From: Tubulanus polymorphus
Taxonomy: Eukaryota > Nemertea > Palaeonemertea > Tubulaniformes > Tubulanidae
Assembly: GCF_964204645.1 (NCBI RefSeq)
Contig: NC_134036.1
Location: 1,738,001 to 1,802,000, forward strand
Direction: 5' to 3'
DNA length: 64,000 bases
Of this stretch, positions 1-13,540 are shown in pieces. The first letter of the stretch is position 1; every line of letters starts with the position of its first letter. The notes under the pieces are model-generated. The model was given only the letters and a program-made list of their open reading frames with translations. It ran no database searches and was not told the DNA's origin. Both the position numbers and the translations under genes were made by a program.

Positions 1-3000
1 CCAATTTTGAAATCATGATCGATAGAGGGCGCTGCCAATTTATCACTCGCGTTTAGCCAATAGATGGCGCTTTACGGCGCGACACAACAGAACACATTCA
101 TTTAAACGACGCCGTCTACCGGACATCTATCATCTCCTCTACTAGACAATTAGTTACAAATGTCCACGGTAGATGGCCCTAGCGTACGCACATATTTCAT
201 TGTTGTTCAAATGGCAAGAAATGTTACTTAACATATTTCTATCAACTTAATAATAAATTTTCTTTTTTTCCCCAACCAACAACAAAATTGTAGTCCAACA
301 CACACTTTTACACCACCGTCTAACATCATAGTTAAACCGGAAGTAGAAGTTAAATATACTTCCGGGTTTTTTTTAAACCGATGTATGCACGGTACACATT
401 AAAGCGCGTAGCAAAACTCGATGTTTACTTTTTTCTCGTGATTTTCGAATAGAAAATATCATATTATTTTTTCTGGTATCGTATTGAGACTCAAAACGAG
501 TTTCTTTTTAATAAGCTCAACTCGACCATCGGCCAAACACTCACAAACAAACCATACAGAGACAAAAAAAAAACAAACAAACATAAATTTAAGAATCAGA
601 AAATCTTTTTTTCAGTGAGAAAAAAGAACAAAAAAGAGGCTTGAAAATTAATCGATTGATCTATGTACAAATCGTCATCACCATGGTTACGCATTGTATT
701 GATTCAGAATAACTTCCGGCGGGACACGTGGCGAGAAATGTCGACAACGGTCACCAGACGGTGCTCCGACACACACCAACACGATACGGACTCACTCTCG
801 TCGCCGCTAGACGGCGTTATAACGATATATATATATAATCACTAGGATATATCCTCAAGCCTGCCAGTCGACTGAGACAGACAGCGGCAGGTGAGGACGG
901 TTATGGAATGCATATTATAAGAGGATAATGTAAGTCAAGTATCGATTGGTTTTTTCTGGTGCCGCTAGATGGCGTTTCTCGCCATATGTCCGCCGATCTT
1001 GGTAATCATAAAGCTTGCAAGAAATGAACCTTTTCCAATTAACCTCATTTTCATAGAGATACGAATCAATACTTTTCTTCAACCAAAAAAAAAGAAAAAT
1101 GGCGGCTGCCTAAAGCTCCATATCGAACGTAGGTTATTACGATAATTAGATTTAAGCCACGTGGCTAATTAGCATTATGGAACTTACTAGACCACAGTAA
1201 CGCATATCAAGCCAGCCCTAACGCCTATTTAGACAAAACAGTAATTATTTTAAAGCCTCGAAGAAGCCACATACATCATCGCCCTCTATCGAGCCGATTT
1301 TGAAATAAAATCGATTGATTGCCACAAAGCAAAAGGTGGGCGTGTCGTTAATTTTTTTTTAAATTGAACTGTTTGATTGACATTAGAAAATAAATGCAGA
1401 ACAGAAAAAAACATGATTATGAAATTAATTGCGGAAATAAAACTAAAATTAAGATTTAAAGATTTTCGACTTCACTTCGGAAAGAGTTACAATAAATTTC
1501 TAACGTCCATAGTTATAATGATCATAGTTATTTTTAGTTAGAAATTCTTAATAACATTGATTTTTCCTCAATTTCGACTACTCTTTGGACTCGTCGGGCA
1601 ATCGGTGGAGACGATTGGCTAACAGAAAATTTCAACGAATTTTTTTTTTAAATTCAAACATAACGGTAATGATTATCGCGCGATGGTAACCATAGCCACG
1701 ATTATCGATCGATTGGAAAGCCTATCACAGCGGAATATATATATATAGTTATGAGAAAGATATGGCGCACACAAAAACCGCACGCACACTGCAGTCGGCG
1801 TCGTGTGCGCACCATATAATCGCACACCGCGCTGTAGAAATTACAAATTAACATTGAATCCACGATATCATTTTCTATATACATGTTACATGTTTTAGTT
1901 TATCTGCATAATTCACGCTATGATGAACGCAACCTTGACCTTGGGGCCGATACGATGAACAATAGTATAATAATATAGTAGTATTTTCAAAGAGAAATTG
2001 GTCCAAAAACCCCGAGCAGTGCCCCCTACACACGTGACACGAATTGTGCCTGGCAAACCACTGGTTTAATTGTCGAATTCGATTTCATGATGACATTTTT
2101 GGATCAGAAGACAAAGTAGAAAGAATTAGAAGAAATTTCTGCCTTGTTCAAAAGTATGAATTCGAAGGAGTACATTAAGATTTTCGAGATCGAATTCGAC
2201 AAATAAAAACTATGACGTTGAACAAGTGCAAATCAGTCACCGTCAGGGGGCACCACTCGAAAACTGCATCCGACTAAGTGCCGTGTTGCGCTTGACACAC
2301 ATCAAGGTTCATTTAATCTAATAATATTTACACGGGATTAACTAAAAATCTGAACCCGGAATAATCATCATTATCGATGATATTATTAATAATAATAATT
2401 ATTATTATCATAATTTGAGCACAGGAGAATCTAAAACGGAACACCATCGAATTCTATATATTATGCTTAGTAACTGGAGCGAACGAACGCAATAAAAAAA
2501 CCTTCAAAATACAACCGGAAAAAATCTCGATAGACACTCGTTTCTATTGGAAACAACACAAAATTTTGTTGTTTGTTTTTGTTGCTATTTTTTTCTAATT
2601 TGATTTTCCTGCTCGCTAGTTGATCCAATTAATTTCGGTGGGATATTCGTTTTAATCATCTCAATTAACGAGTTAATAATTAATCAATAAACTGAATGAA
2701 CTGTTTTCGAAAGACGAGAAAAGGTCGAAATTTCGCTTGGGACAATTTTGTTTTTTTTGCAAGAACAAAATTTCAAAAACAAAAACTTCTAATTAGTCAC
2801 TTAAAATATACCATTTTTTAAGTTGTATTTCGAACTAAACCAAAATTAGGAAGAAAAGTGGAACTTTGTGGTTATGGAACATCTGAAATTTGCGATAAAG
2901 TCGAATGGTATTAACCTATCATTTCAGAAATAAATAAAGCACTTTAGGATGCTAATTTGGATTGATAAAATAATCTACACCAAATCGAAAATTGAGCTGT

Positions 3001-6000
3001 CATCAATTAAACAAAATTGACGCGACTGAATCATCCAAGCTCGAACTCGATTCGACCTTAAATTGAAATTTCGTAACGACCTTGACACAGATTCACTATT
3101 AACCTTAACCTAGACCTACTTTTACACGGTTGAGATCGTTTGAAGATGCGTTGTTGATTGATTTTTGCAATAAATCAATAATATTGATCGATATCGATGA
3201 CCAATTAATCGATAATCAATTCTTTTTGAGCGAGTCATTATATTATTTTAACAAAAAGATTAGAATGTAGTTTTTGTTTTCAATAATTTTTAGTTTTTTA
3301 CACATGGCTTGCGCTGTACGTACAGTAGTAACGGAGAACAGAGTTGATCGATAAAATTGTGGGGCTATTTTTAGAAAAAAGTTACACACACACACACAGA
3401 AAACAATATCTGGAGCAAATCGTTTCGGAAATACCCGATAGAGGTCGCCGTTCAGTCGGAGGGATGGATATTTGTATGAGCGAGTTTATATTCGTACAGG
3501 AACACGTAGACGAAAACATCGATACACAAAAAATGACACGTAGGACACAAAAACATTATTTTTAAAATTTCGGACAATAATCGACAAGTTCTGTTTGAAT
3601 AACATTTTTTACGTATTTACAAGCGAGAACAAAAAACAACATAAAATTTGTTTTAAGACCCTTAATTATCATTAGTATCATGAGGGTATTTCTTTATCCG
3701 ATGCCCTGAGATATATATATATGTATGTATGAATTCAAAATTAAGAAAAAAAAACCGTCGGTATATTGTTGGCTAGGGAGATATTCACTACAATGAACTC
3801 CGTTATTTTTACCTTATTCAAAACGACATTTCGAAATTCTATGGGAAATTAGAAACCAGTTTGTTTTATTTTTCAAAGATATTAAATTCAAAGCCAAATT
3901 GAATTCATTAAATTGTGAAACTGGACTTTAAAAAAAGAGAAATTTATAACGCTTCAAAATCATTGGTTAACAAATATTGTCAAATTTTCCTTTTAACGGT
4001 AACTAAGGGTATAATTGCTGAACCTATTGATCAGATAAAAATTTCAACCCCCAATTTGTGCATATATTTTATATCAATTCAGGGACATATCATTACAATA
4101 TAAGGATCCACTGTTTTCATCGCTATCTCTTAAATGATTATTTTTTTCATATTTGTCTCAAGTCATGTATCAGCTCTTTTTTAAGTGAGCAGAAAAACCC
4201 AAACCAGAAAAACACTTTGTTTTCGGCGACATTATTCCAGACAACTTGCACTCGCAAAAAGTAAAAGCAAAAAAGCACAAAATCGAAAAGAAGAAACGAC
4301 AAAATATAAACATAAAAGATTATAATAATTATAACATACTCAATAGAGAAAACGCTTCGAAGCAGTTACCCTGTTTTCATTTTTCCGTTCATCGTCATTT
4401 TCCACGACCCGAAGTTTTGGAGATCGTTTAGGCAGCGATTTCTTGGTTAGTTTACAGATAAGTCCGAGGGTTCGAGGGTTCGAGTCCCATAAATAACCCC
4501 TCAGATCTATTTCGCGCCTGTTGATTATTTTTTTTGTTTTAGCGTATTGCAACACAAAATTGTAAATGAAATGCATTCGTTATGTAGATCGATTCAAACT
4601 TAATTCTTAAATGTCAGAAACCGAGCCCCGCTGCGTCCAAATCACTATATCCAGTCCCACGCCACTTATGCCTTTTATCAAGCCACAAACCTCTGCGGAA
4701 CACTGGGTACAAAGCATTTCAGATGCACAACTATGGAGCCGTCTGACTGGCAAAAAGACCTACACAAAACCGAGGTTTAAATGAAACAATATATGAGTTT
4801 ACCATCTATGAGATTAAAGCAATTGAATATGAGATTATCATGTTTAGTATGATCCACTTAGAGAAAGAAAAAGAATATCATAAATCTCAATTCGATTTTG
4901 AAATATCATCGAACAAAAATATCGACATCGAATAAAAATAAACAATGAAACAAAAAAAAAATCGAATAATTTTATCGATTTTTTACGCTTATTTTTTTCG
5001 GTTACGAATATTTACAAACTTACTATCAAAATATAGATAATTCGATCGACACAGCTTTCCAATATCGAATATCAATCACATATCATTCGAAAGATATCAT
5101 TTTTGAGATATCGACTTAAAGCAGATCACGAAAAATAACCTGTTATTCTTATTAGATCATTATTTGGGTTAGAGATATCAACATTTCGGAGAGAGATATC
5201 AATCACGTTATTCGAAATAAACATATCTTATTCCAAATATAGCATCTCTTTTTGAAATATGAATATGATATCATTCGAGATATAGATACGATATATCAAA
5301 TTTGAAACGCATGCGCGTGTCGAGTCTTGAGAAAAATTCGAGAAATAATGCGAGCATTTTTACTTACGATCAAATCATATGCGTTACCAAACCGAACATG
5401 CGCATACAACCAGGCGTACCACATACATTATGATTATTCAATATACATATATCATATAAGAAAAAAACCGAAAGAAATCCTAGCGTAACAACATACTCGA
5501 TTACACATACACATATCATATATCGTTTATCAGATATCATCAAAAATTGCATACAAAGGTCATGATATTATCATAGTTATAATTATTACCATATTTCATA
5601 CCGATTTTTGTACGCGCACAATACTACCTCTATTTTACGTCGAAGAAAATCATGTTATCATCATGATCGATAATAGAGGGCGTTACGATCATCGCAACAC
5701 TAAGGATAAAAATTCCCCGATCCCTATAAGAGCCCCCCGTCCCCCAAACTAGATATATAGTCCGCGCACACCCTATACCTCATTGAAGTTATTCGTTTTT
5801 CGGTTTCTAGAAGTTTAATGTTCGTTGCACAGTTTAACAAGTGTCGAGTCTGTATTTTATCATCAATATATATATATATATATATTTATATATAGATATA
5901 TGTTTATCAACAAAAAATTATTATATAATTATAATAATCGTAATAATTATATCAATATCGATAATCATATAATTAATAAAGTTAGTATAATGTTAATTAG

Positions 6001-6860
6001 TTTGAGTAGAATTTGCAATGGTTCTCTGAGTAATCGTTATAGACAAGTGAAAGTAAAGAATCAGTCATGGAATTTTACAGTACTGATGATTGACAGCTGT
6101 CAATTGCCATGTGTTGACGTGTGATTGGCTTGGCAAGAAAGAAGGTGGGTGTATTCAACGACAATTTGATTAAAATGGCCCTACCCCTTTTTCAAATTGA
6201 GATGTGCTAGTTATTGGTTAAGTGGAGCCACCCGGGACACGAAATGTTCTAGTGCGACCCCTATCGGTTAGGAATGCAATTATGCAATGGCGACGACGTA
6301 TGCTCACGTAGCGCCATCTATCGAATAAAGAAAATCCCGTTACCGCGGTGCACGAGGGCAACAATGTGATAAAATTTGCATGCATAATTTTCTAGAAAAT
6401 GTGAGAGAGCCATTTCCTACACGCGCATGTAAAAATAGACATGCGCCTGTCAGAATAGCACATGTACATGTCACCATTGACATGCGCATTTTCGATATAG
6501 GTGGCGTCTCGGTAGCGCGGTGAATAGGTTGAGTTACGCGTACAATAATAGACACTTAAGAATTAATTATACGACATTTATAGAACGAAGATTAAAAATA
6601 TTACAATGAATTTACATCACATTATCATCATCGTCATCATATCATTAGCATATCATTGGCATTTAATTATCATTAATTGATTAATCAATATTCAACCATA
6701 GTTTTGTATGTATATATATATATATGCAGTATAAGGGACTCAGATCACAATTTGCCTGCACAATGAAGTCCTAACCTCATTTTGTTTGTGTGTTTATGCA
6801 TATCATTCGAATTGGAATTCTTTCAATTCCCCTTTTACACCAATCACCCACCTCTCAGAC

Positions 6861-6884
6861 GAGAGAGAGAGAGAGAGAGAGAGA
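6861..6884. repeat. (GA)n microsatellite
   Basis: About 12 GA units followed by purine-rich GGAGGAAAAAGAGGAG sequence, giving a purine tract of over 50 nt. Confidence 0.9.
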
Positions 6885-7385
6885 GGAGGAAAAAGAGGAG
6901 ATGAAGAGGGAAAGAGTCTAGAACGACGTATTATGCAAATGCATGTACATACACGTATACTATAGTCCACAATATTGATTTTTTCTCTTTCATTTCATTT
7001 GTGATTCAAGCATTTTAATGTTTCTCAAAATGTATACATATTAGTTAAACACGTGACGTATCATTGCTTGCATAGCCTCAAAATGACCCCTGAACTCTGC
7101 ATCAGGGCCGATAGGGCGCGCCACGCATCATTCCGCACCAAAACGATCCACGCCCCCTGGCATTCAGTTAATGAACTGATAGAGCTTAACATAAAACCAG
7201 TGTTGATTTGGTCGCTGTTCGAATCGTCAGGTGCGGGTGTGCGCATGCGCGTTACCAACGACGAAACACAGTCGCTAAAAATCACCATGGTAACAATAAC
7301 ATCATCATCTCATCGTCATCGTCATCATGATTCAATAATTAATATTCATGAGTTTAATAATTATAATAATAGTTGTAATAGTTAA

Positions 7386-7391
7386 TTTATT
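7386..7391 (-). promoter_or_regulatory. Candidate polyadenylation signal AATAAA
   Basis: TTTATT on the plus strand is AATAAA on the coding strand. By eye it is the first exact AATAAA downstream of the TAG at 9616, and would imply a 3' UTR of about 2.2 kb. The hexamer is common in AT-rich DNA, so support is weak. Confidence 0.2.
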
Positions 7392-9299
7392 AATATTAAC
7401 GAGCTGCAAAGAGCTCATTAAATATGCGATATGTAAATGAACCGAGTGAAAAGAACGACTGGACGGAGACTAACATTGTTTATCATTATCATTATCATTA
7501 TCAAAGTTTGGTTTTTTGCTTTGTTGCACGTGTGATTATGTGTTTCAGGTGTTCATGTGTGTGCGCGTGTTCACGGAGTGTCCACTTGCGGACACTCGCG
7601 CGGACACTTACTCTCTCGATCGCCACAACAATACACTAATAAAAAATTTCATCTTCTCGCGAACCGTTTTCAGTTCGTACTAATTTTTACCACCATAATA
7701 ACTAATAATAATAATCATATATTGGACGTTAAAAAATAAAAACGAACGATTAGAAATTCTGCATATATTCCTTTTTTATACCGGACCCAAACGGCACCGA
7801 CCCTACCTGAGTAACCATGGCAACCAGAACAAAATGGCCGAAATGCTAATTCTATAGAATAGAAAATATAACCGTAAGTTTACACGATACACTTCTCAAT
7901 GTTTACTGGAAAGAATTTTCTTCGCAACATTCAAGTCGGCCATCTTGTTTTCCTACGGTTGCCGTGGTTACGGTCAGAAGAGCTGTACCAATGGGTGATA
8001 ATGAGACTGCGACACACACACACAAACATACACATTACATCTTATAGTATATCTTACGTAATATATATCGAGATATTTAGACGCTTAGTATTATTATTAA
8101 TATTATTATTATTATTATTAACTAATCGATTACTCGAATTAATTAACAACAATTTAAAAACAACGGTTCTACGGTAATTAATATAAATATCAACGAATTT
8201 TGCAAATATTTCTTTTTTTCACTAATCATAAATTTGCTGACATGGTCTGAGCGACTGAACGATTCCGTATTCCTATACGTTACTACACACACACACATCG
8301 ACGTCGGCAACGCGAGTAAATGTTCGTTGTCATGGAAACTAGAATAGTAAAATCTCGTAGTCGTCATTGTTGTCGTCGTCGACGCGTCGTGTGAACGGTT
8401 ATATGAAGAATATCGTTGATGCGGTGCTGATTAAACGGGGCTTGTAAATGTGGTGAGATTGTGTGTGAGAATGAAAATTTCGATATCTCAAAAAAGAACG
8501 ATTTTTCTCGAAACGTCGATATTTTGATCTCCTCCGGTGCGCGTTGGCATTTTCAGTTGCGGGTGCGTCTCGTGCCGAGTCTCTCCTCTATGAACAAAAA
8601 CAAAAAAACAATCCGTCCATCCGTCCGTCCGTCCGTCTGAGCGGTGTGCGCGGTTGTTATTGTTGTTAGTTGGTTGTCATGGTGATGCTTTAACGATAAT
8701 TTTAAAATGCAGGCTGAAGTAGGGACTGAGACATCAGAGAAACATCTTCCTTGACTCGACACTGAAATTGAAAAAGAAAACAAAGAAATGAATACGTCGT
8801 ATATGAAACAAACTAAATTGAAGTCTCCTCAACATCTGGAATGAGTTTAGTTCAGTTCAAAAAGTGACTTGGATTTTAAGTTGTGAGAGAGATTAGCTAT
8901 AGAACTAATAATGAGCCTAGACTGGCCTCATATGAGTAGCTAGATTGGTTATAGAAACAAACTTAAGCTTCGACTTGTCTCAAATCTAAGTCAAGGAAGC
9001 TTTGCCACCTTGTCTCAAGGAAGCGATGATGTTTGTATGCCAACCATTCTACCTATGGGTTTGGTTTTAGCGGAAAGTGGTTACCATCCCCATAACATGG
9101 ATCAGATTATAGCCCTCCAACTCCAGGGTCCATTTCTCCTTTTTGTTTCTCTACCACTTCGTTGTGTTGAAAGCCATAAGAAAATATCGTAAGCCAAGTT
9201 TTGACTCCACGTCCAGAGTTCATCAGTACGTTTTAGAATTGAATATGGGCTTCGACTGGTCGTTTGATTGTTTGCTCAGCATTCAACCTATGGGTGTGT

Positions 9300-9627
9300 T
9301 GAACCTCTCCATCCCCTGTTACAACTACACGTGAACCTCTCCATCCCCTGTTACAACTACACGTTAACCTCACCATCCCCTGTTACTACTACACGTGAAC
9401 CTCTCCATCCCCTGTTACAACTACACGTTAACCTCTCCATCCCCTGCTTACTACTACACGTGAACCTCTCCATCCCCTGTTACAACTACACGTTAACCTC
9501 TCCATCCCCTGCTTACTACTACACATGAACCTCTCCATCCCCTGTTACAACTACACGTGAACCTCATCATCCCCTGTTACAACTACACGTGAACCTCACC
9601 ATCCCCTGCTTACTACTACATTACACG
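9300..9627. repeat. 32-bp minisatellite, about 10 copies, overlapping the stop codon
   Basis: About ten copies of a 32-33 bp unit (on the plus strand TGAACCTCTCCATCCCCTGT, then TACAACTACACG). Variants alternate CAACTACACG with CTTACTACTACACG. The array lies directly at the end of the coding sequence and would form the start of the 3' UTR. The RVM-stop codons of the gene are made of its first sense-strand copy. Confidence 0.95.
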
Positions 9628-9741
9628 TACCGGTTCTCCCATTTTATTCTTGGCGTATTCAATGCGTATTCCACCACGTTCACAAGTCGGTAAAACCACT
9701 CCGTTCAAAGCCTTCATCGCTTCACTCGCATAGGCAATGTC
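9616..9741 (-). CDS. cpo: cpo/MEC-8-like gene, RRM2 C-terminal exon and stop
   Basis: This 126-nt stretch runs from acceptor TAAACAG to a TAG stop: 41 codons plus stop, phase 0. It encodes DIAYASEAMKALNGVVLPTC, then ERGGIRIEYAKNKMGE, then PVRVM. SEAMKALNG is helix alpha2 of RRM2. RGGIRIEYAKNKMGE is beta4 and its basic tail, a hallmark shared with MEC-8 (RGGLRIEYARNKM). The last codons and the stop lie inside the first copy of a 32-bp minisatellite. A donor-like CCG|GTACGT at 9631/9630 would instead allow splicing to an unseen final exon after GEP, so the exact C-terminus is uncertain. Confidence 0.92.
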   Translation of the reverse strand, partial: DIAYASEAMKALNGVVLPTCERGGIRIEYAKNKMGEPVRVM

Positions 9742-9784
9742 CTGTTTATTACATAGAAAATAAAAGAAATAACTACACGTGCGA

Positions 9785-10285
9785 TCGATGTCTTCAAAAA
9801 GATGGATGCCTTCTTTATCCCCCCAATGGCATTGTCTAAGTGTGGCCATAATTATATTTATGTGGTTGTCTTCATAGCTCCCCAAATAGATCCTTCAAGA
9901 AAAGAAGGCCGTCTTCATAAATCCCCTATGACATCATCAAATTGATGCGATGATAAAGACACGAGTAGAAAAATAAGTGGTTGTTCCCATAAATCCCCCT
10001 ACGACATCAGAAACGCACAAAAGTGTGATTCCATCAGAAAAAGATGGATGCCTTCATAAATCCCCCAATGGCATCATCAAAGACATCACTTTATCCACGT
10101 GATGCATTAAAGTAACGATGGTTGCCTCCATGTGTCCATCAATGACATCATCAAACTAGTACAACAATTCATCCATGATATCATTTGAATAAAGATGTCA
10201 TAAGCGAGTCTACGAAGGCGGGCATTATTTATGTTATGACCCTCAGTATCTATCATCACATCATTTGATGACGTCATAGGGGGAT
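9785..10285. repeat. Diverged copies of the GATGGCTGCCTCCATAAA/CCCCTATGACATCATC family
   Basis: This fills nearly the whole intron between the last two exons (9742-10304). It contains at least four diverged units built from 'atgg(a/c)tgcct(c/t)cataaatcccc' followed by '(t)atgacatcatcaaa'. The same words form a 58-bp tandem array at 51677-52713 and looser clusters at 32440-32940 and 62105-62660. Confidence 0.75.
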
Positions 10286-10304
10286 TATAGTTAGGTTTAC
10301 TTAC

Positions 10305-10374
10305 AGCAAATTCAACAAAGGCAACAGGTGCACCTCCTTTTGTATGCATGCGTATTCTGCTAAATCCGGGGTAT
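10305..10374 (-). CDS. cpo: cpo/MEC-8-like gene, RRM2 RNP1 exon
   Basis: This 70-nt exon has acceptor GAACAG and donor GTAAGT. Its first A completes an Arg codon begun in the previous exon (phase 2), and it ends in phase 0. It encodes YPGFSRIRMHTKGGAPVAFV then EFA. GFSRIRMHTKGG is beta2 and its loop, and PVAFVEFA is the RNP1 strand beta3. MEC-8 RRM2 has the same pattern (GF-RLRLH-K-G--VAFVEY). The polypyrimidine tract before the acceptor is poor (ATACGAACAG), but no better AG restores both frame and homology. Confidence 0.93.
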
Positions 10375-12579
10375 CTGTTCGTATTATGAAAAGAGAAGAT
10401 AAGCGTTAAATATTGCGGAAAGATCTTCAACCCACGATCACTGACCATCGAATTGAAAATATACGATTTTACACGATTAGCTAGAAATAGAGAATGAACG
10501 ATTTTTCACAGACTACACGATCAATTAATAGAATACAGTTTAACGGAAAAGATTTCTCCGAGATTTCATGTAAGATGTTTAACACGGTGTAGTTGTGAAC
10601 ATCTAAGTGATTAATACATACTGGGAGAGGAACAAACTTCAACAAGGTGTTTCTTTGCAAATTCAAATTTTTGTATTCCAAAGTCTTTTTGCATATGGGG
10701 AAGATGTTCTGGCACTTTTTCTTAGTCGAAATGAATTCATTTTCGATATCAAGTTATTTCTAATCGAGTCTAATATTGACTCTCGATTCTAGAGAGCTAT
10801 GAGCTACTGGCTCCTCTGAGATGCTAAATTCAAATAAATTTATTGAAGATAGAGACAAGTTTAGTACAGATTTGATTGGATATTTTATAAAACTATTTGT
10901 AATATTCATAATGGTAAATACAATATTAATAATATTATAATAATGAAGATAATGAGATAATATAGTTTCAATCACATCTTTTTAATGACTATTATGTGTA
11001 AATTGCGCTGACATGATTGATATGAGGACATTATTGCAATCCAGCCAACTTTTTTACTCTAAATAACGTTGGAAAAATGTTGGCATACACCGAATTTTAT
11101 TCGATAACATAAATAACTAAATTCTAACATAATATCGAAATCAACGATTGAAGCAGAAAGTGCAAAAAATACAGTGACCAAGATTTCTAATAATAATAGT
11201 TCGGTTTAGTCGCGTATGAAATTATGATTCAAGCAAAAACTGATCAATACTGTACGATTATTGTAAAAAAATGTACGAATATGAGAAAATGTGTCAGTTT
11301 CGAAAATTTGTTATTTCTACTATCATTTAATAAATGACGAAAGTTAAAGCGATTTGAATTAAAAATTGCAGAAAGAAGAAGATGTTAAGTTTTAATGACA
11401 GTAGTTCAGTATGCTGACTAATGAATTAATAAAGTTGCCATCTATACATGTTAAAGCTTTTGCAAATGATAACATTTCTATTTTGCACATAGTGTCTCAA
11501 CAATATTGGGGCGGGTCTTTAGTAAGATTGACAAGGTAATTTGCATAATAGTTCTGCGATGCAACAAAATGCGACAATTATAACGGGGCTTAGAAAACTT
11601 AATGTCGGAGCCAGTGGCGATGAAATATCCGCGCATAAGACTTAATACGGAAATTCCTGGTTAACTCTATCCCAATTCTGGGTCGTATTACTCCGGCAAT
11701 AAAAGAGCATGCAACAACAAGCCACCATACGTTTTTTTTACGAGAAAACACACGACCATAGTTTAATACCGAGTGCTGTACATAGGGTGCGCTAGTGAGA
11801 CGGGTTTAAAATGATTGTTGCTGTTGTTTCACGTTAAAGTTAAAGGATTTTGTCGCCTTTGATTTTGTGATAAGTGATAACTCGAGTGATACGGTGAAAG
11901 TCTGCGGGGATACGTACTCAAAAGGTGACGAGAGTGATTTGAGTTTTAGCAGTGCTTTGAATGTGAATTGAAATTTACTAGTCAATCTTGTGATCACCAG
12001 ATGGTGCTCCATCAGCTGGAAGACTATCAGACCTATTCTTAGTGTACGAAAGAGGTTTATTGCGGCAGGAATGCCACGACGAATACTACTTCATCTTCCT
12101 CCAAGATATTGCTTAGTTCTTATTTTTTTTCCAAAATGAAGTCATCCTGAATTTCAACCACATACGTTTCAACGTTTTGCTCCGGTTTTTCGACGACTAA
12201 AATGCGTTAAAGGTAGTTGGAAGATGTGGCTATAGCCGAGTATGCCATCACCATATTTCGGAATGTCTATAGTGCTATCTTCTAGCTTAGTTACAATGAT
12301 TCTAGTTTTGATATTTAATGGATGTTTTGGAAGACTTGGCTGATCTGGAGGTTTTAGCAACTTGCACGTAGAGCATAGCGATTCTATCACTAGTGCCTTG
12401 CCTTCGTTTGGTATCAGTTTAGAAACAAAATGGCCGACTTAACTTTTTGAATGTTTTGTAAGTTGGTAATTATGGAAGAAGCAAAAGGGCGATTCTCTGA
12501 ACTTTTGTGTTTTTTTTCATTTGGTATCGGTTGCGCCAAGGAGGCGCTGAAGGGAACCTCCTCGATCTGATGGACTTAC
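10375..12579 (-). other. Intron between the RRM2 exons; nothing recognised
   Basis: Intron of 2205 bp with canonical ends. Most of it is AT-rich unique-looking sequence with (AAT)-rich stretches near 10920-10970. I see no exon, RNA gene or tandem array in it. Confidence 0.7.
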
Positions 12580-12878
12580 CGGCTAAAGACCTCTTTCAAT
12601 TCGGCTTCAGTGCAGTTAGGGCCGATATTGGCCACAAATAAAGTTGAGCACGGTGCAGTGAGAGGGGAGGTGCTTGTTGACACTGTGCTGGGAGGCGTGC
12701 TACAGTTTGCCCCGCCCACGCTGACTCCTCCCACACTAGCTCCGCCCACACTTACTGGACTGCCCAGCATCGGGCTGGCCGCCAGCTGCGGGTGCGGGTT
12801 CGGAATGGCGGAGGCGTGGTGAGATGTTGGCGCTACGACGGCACCGGGATGGTGCGCCATGGCGAGAGGTGTGTGTAC
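12580..12878 (-). CDS. cpo: cpo/MEC-8-like gene, linker and RRM2 first exon
   Basis: This 299-nt exon has acceptor CTTTGTAG and donor GTAAGT. It enters in phase 0 and leaves two bases over. The first part is a low-complexity linker (VHTPLAMAHHPGAVVAPTSH, then Pro/His/Ala, then a GGASVGGVSVGG repeat and Ser/Thr). From about codon 77 RRM2 begins: CSTLFVANIGPNCTEAELKE followed by VFSR. LFVANI is RNP2 and EAELKEVFSR is helix alpha1. A second RRM of this kind is characteristic of nematode MEC-8 and two-RRM couch potato proteins, while vertebrate RBPMS has only one. This exon is clearly more GC-rich than the surrounding introns, as expected for coding sequence. Confidence 0.93.
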
Positions 12879-13094
12879 CTACAAAGACACAACGATTATT
12901 GATATCAAGAAAAAAAGAAATACAAGCGAGCGGCGGCGACAACGCCATCTACTGGCAGGATTATGAATAAGCGAAGATTTTACTGAATATAAAAACGCGT
13001 GTGTAATAAAAACGGTTGTTGTAGGTGCAAAGAGTCGAGACGACGACGTTACCGACCGAGGAATGCCAGAACATCGGCAATAACGAGTTTACTT

Positions 13095-13540
13095 CAAATG
13101 ATGATGTTCAGATCATAGATGCCTCTAGGTGTTGGATGCTGAGGAACTTAATGATTTTCATTTTTTAGAGAGGACATCTTCAGATGATGAAGGCCGAAGG
13201 ACTGATTCCAATCCAATGGTTTGTATTTTTTGTAAAAAGATGCCTCTAGATAATGGAGGCTGAGGAAGTAATTTCTTAAATGATTTTATTGTTTAAGAGA
13301 GGACACCTAGAGACGATGAAGTCTGGGGAACTAAACGATTTTTAGTTTTAGAGAGGACACCTTCAGATGATGAAGGCCGAAGGACTGATTCCAATCCAAT
13401 GATTTTCATATTTTTCAAAAAGATGCCTCTAGATGATGGAGGCTGAGGAAATAATTTCTGATTTTAATCAGAAGGACAGCTAGAGATGACGAAGGCTGGG
13501 GAACTTATTGCAATCAGATCATCTGCACGTTTTGAAGATG
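13095..13540. repeat. 183-bp tandem duplication with internal subrepeats
   Basis: A segment starting AGGACATCTTCAGATGATGA near 13171 recurs at 13354 (183 bp). Within each unit, 'gaggaca-c-(t/a)-aga-gatga(a)gg' and 'gatgcctctagat(a/g)atggaggctgagg' words alternate, suggesting an older shorter unit. It is intronic (12879-16997). Confidence 0.8.

Larger units (their letters stand above)
1..9299. other. Region downstream of the gene; no coding exon found
   Basis: AT-rich, non-repetitive to weakly repetitive DNA 3' of the minus-strand gene, of which part nearest 9300 may be 3' UTR. It holds (AT)n at 5865-5900, (GA)n at 6861-6884, an ATT-rich tract near 8090-8120, a CCGT-type tract near 8610-8640, and a cluster of ATATC/GATATC words at about 5030-5310. 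Several AGATGGCG-like motifs occur (near 61, 965, 6309). The short open frames show no domain or composition that I would call coding. Confidence 0.6.

Noticed and set aside
4425-4500. tRNA-like stretch with TTGGTTAG and GGGTTCGAGTCCC words
   Set aside because: The T-arm box is good, but the stems do not close into a cloverleaf and no acceptor stem is visible. At best it is a decayed tRNA-derived SINE fragment.
9268-9528. Plus-strand open frame with a repeated HPLLQLHVNLS peptide
   Set aside because: It is a read-through of the 32-bp minisatellite in the 3' end of the minus-strand gene.
12610-12822. Plus-strand open frame rich in Thr, Leu and Pro
   Set aside because: It is the antisense shadow of the GC-rich RRM2 linker exon.
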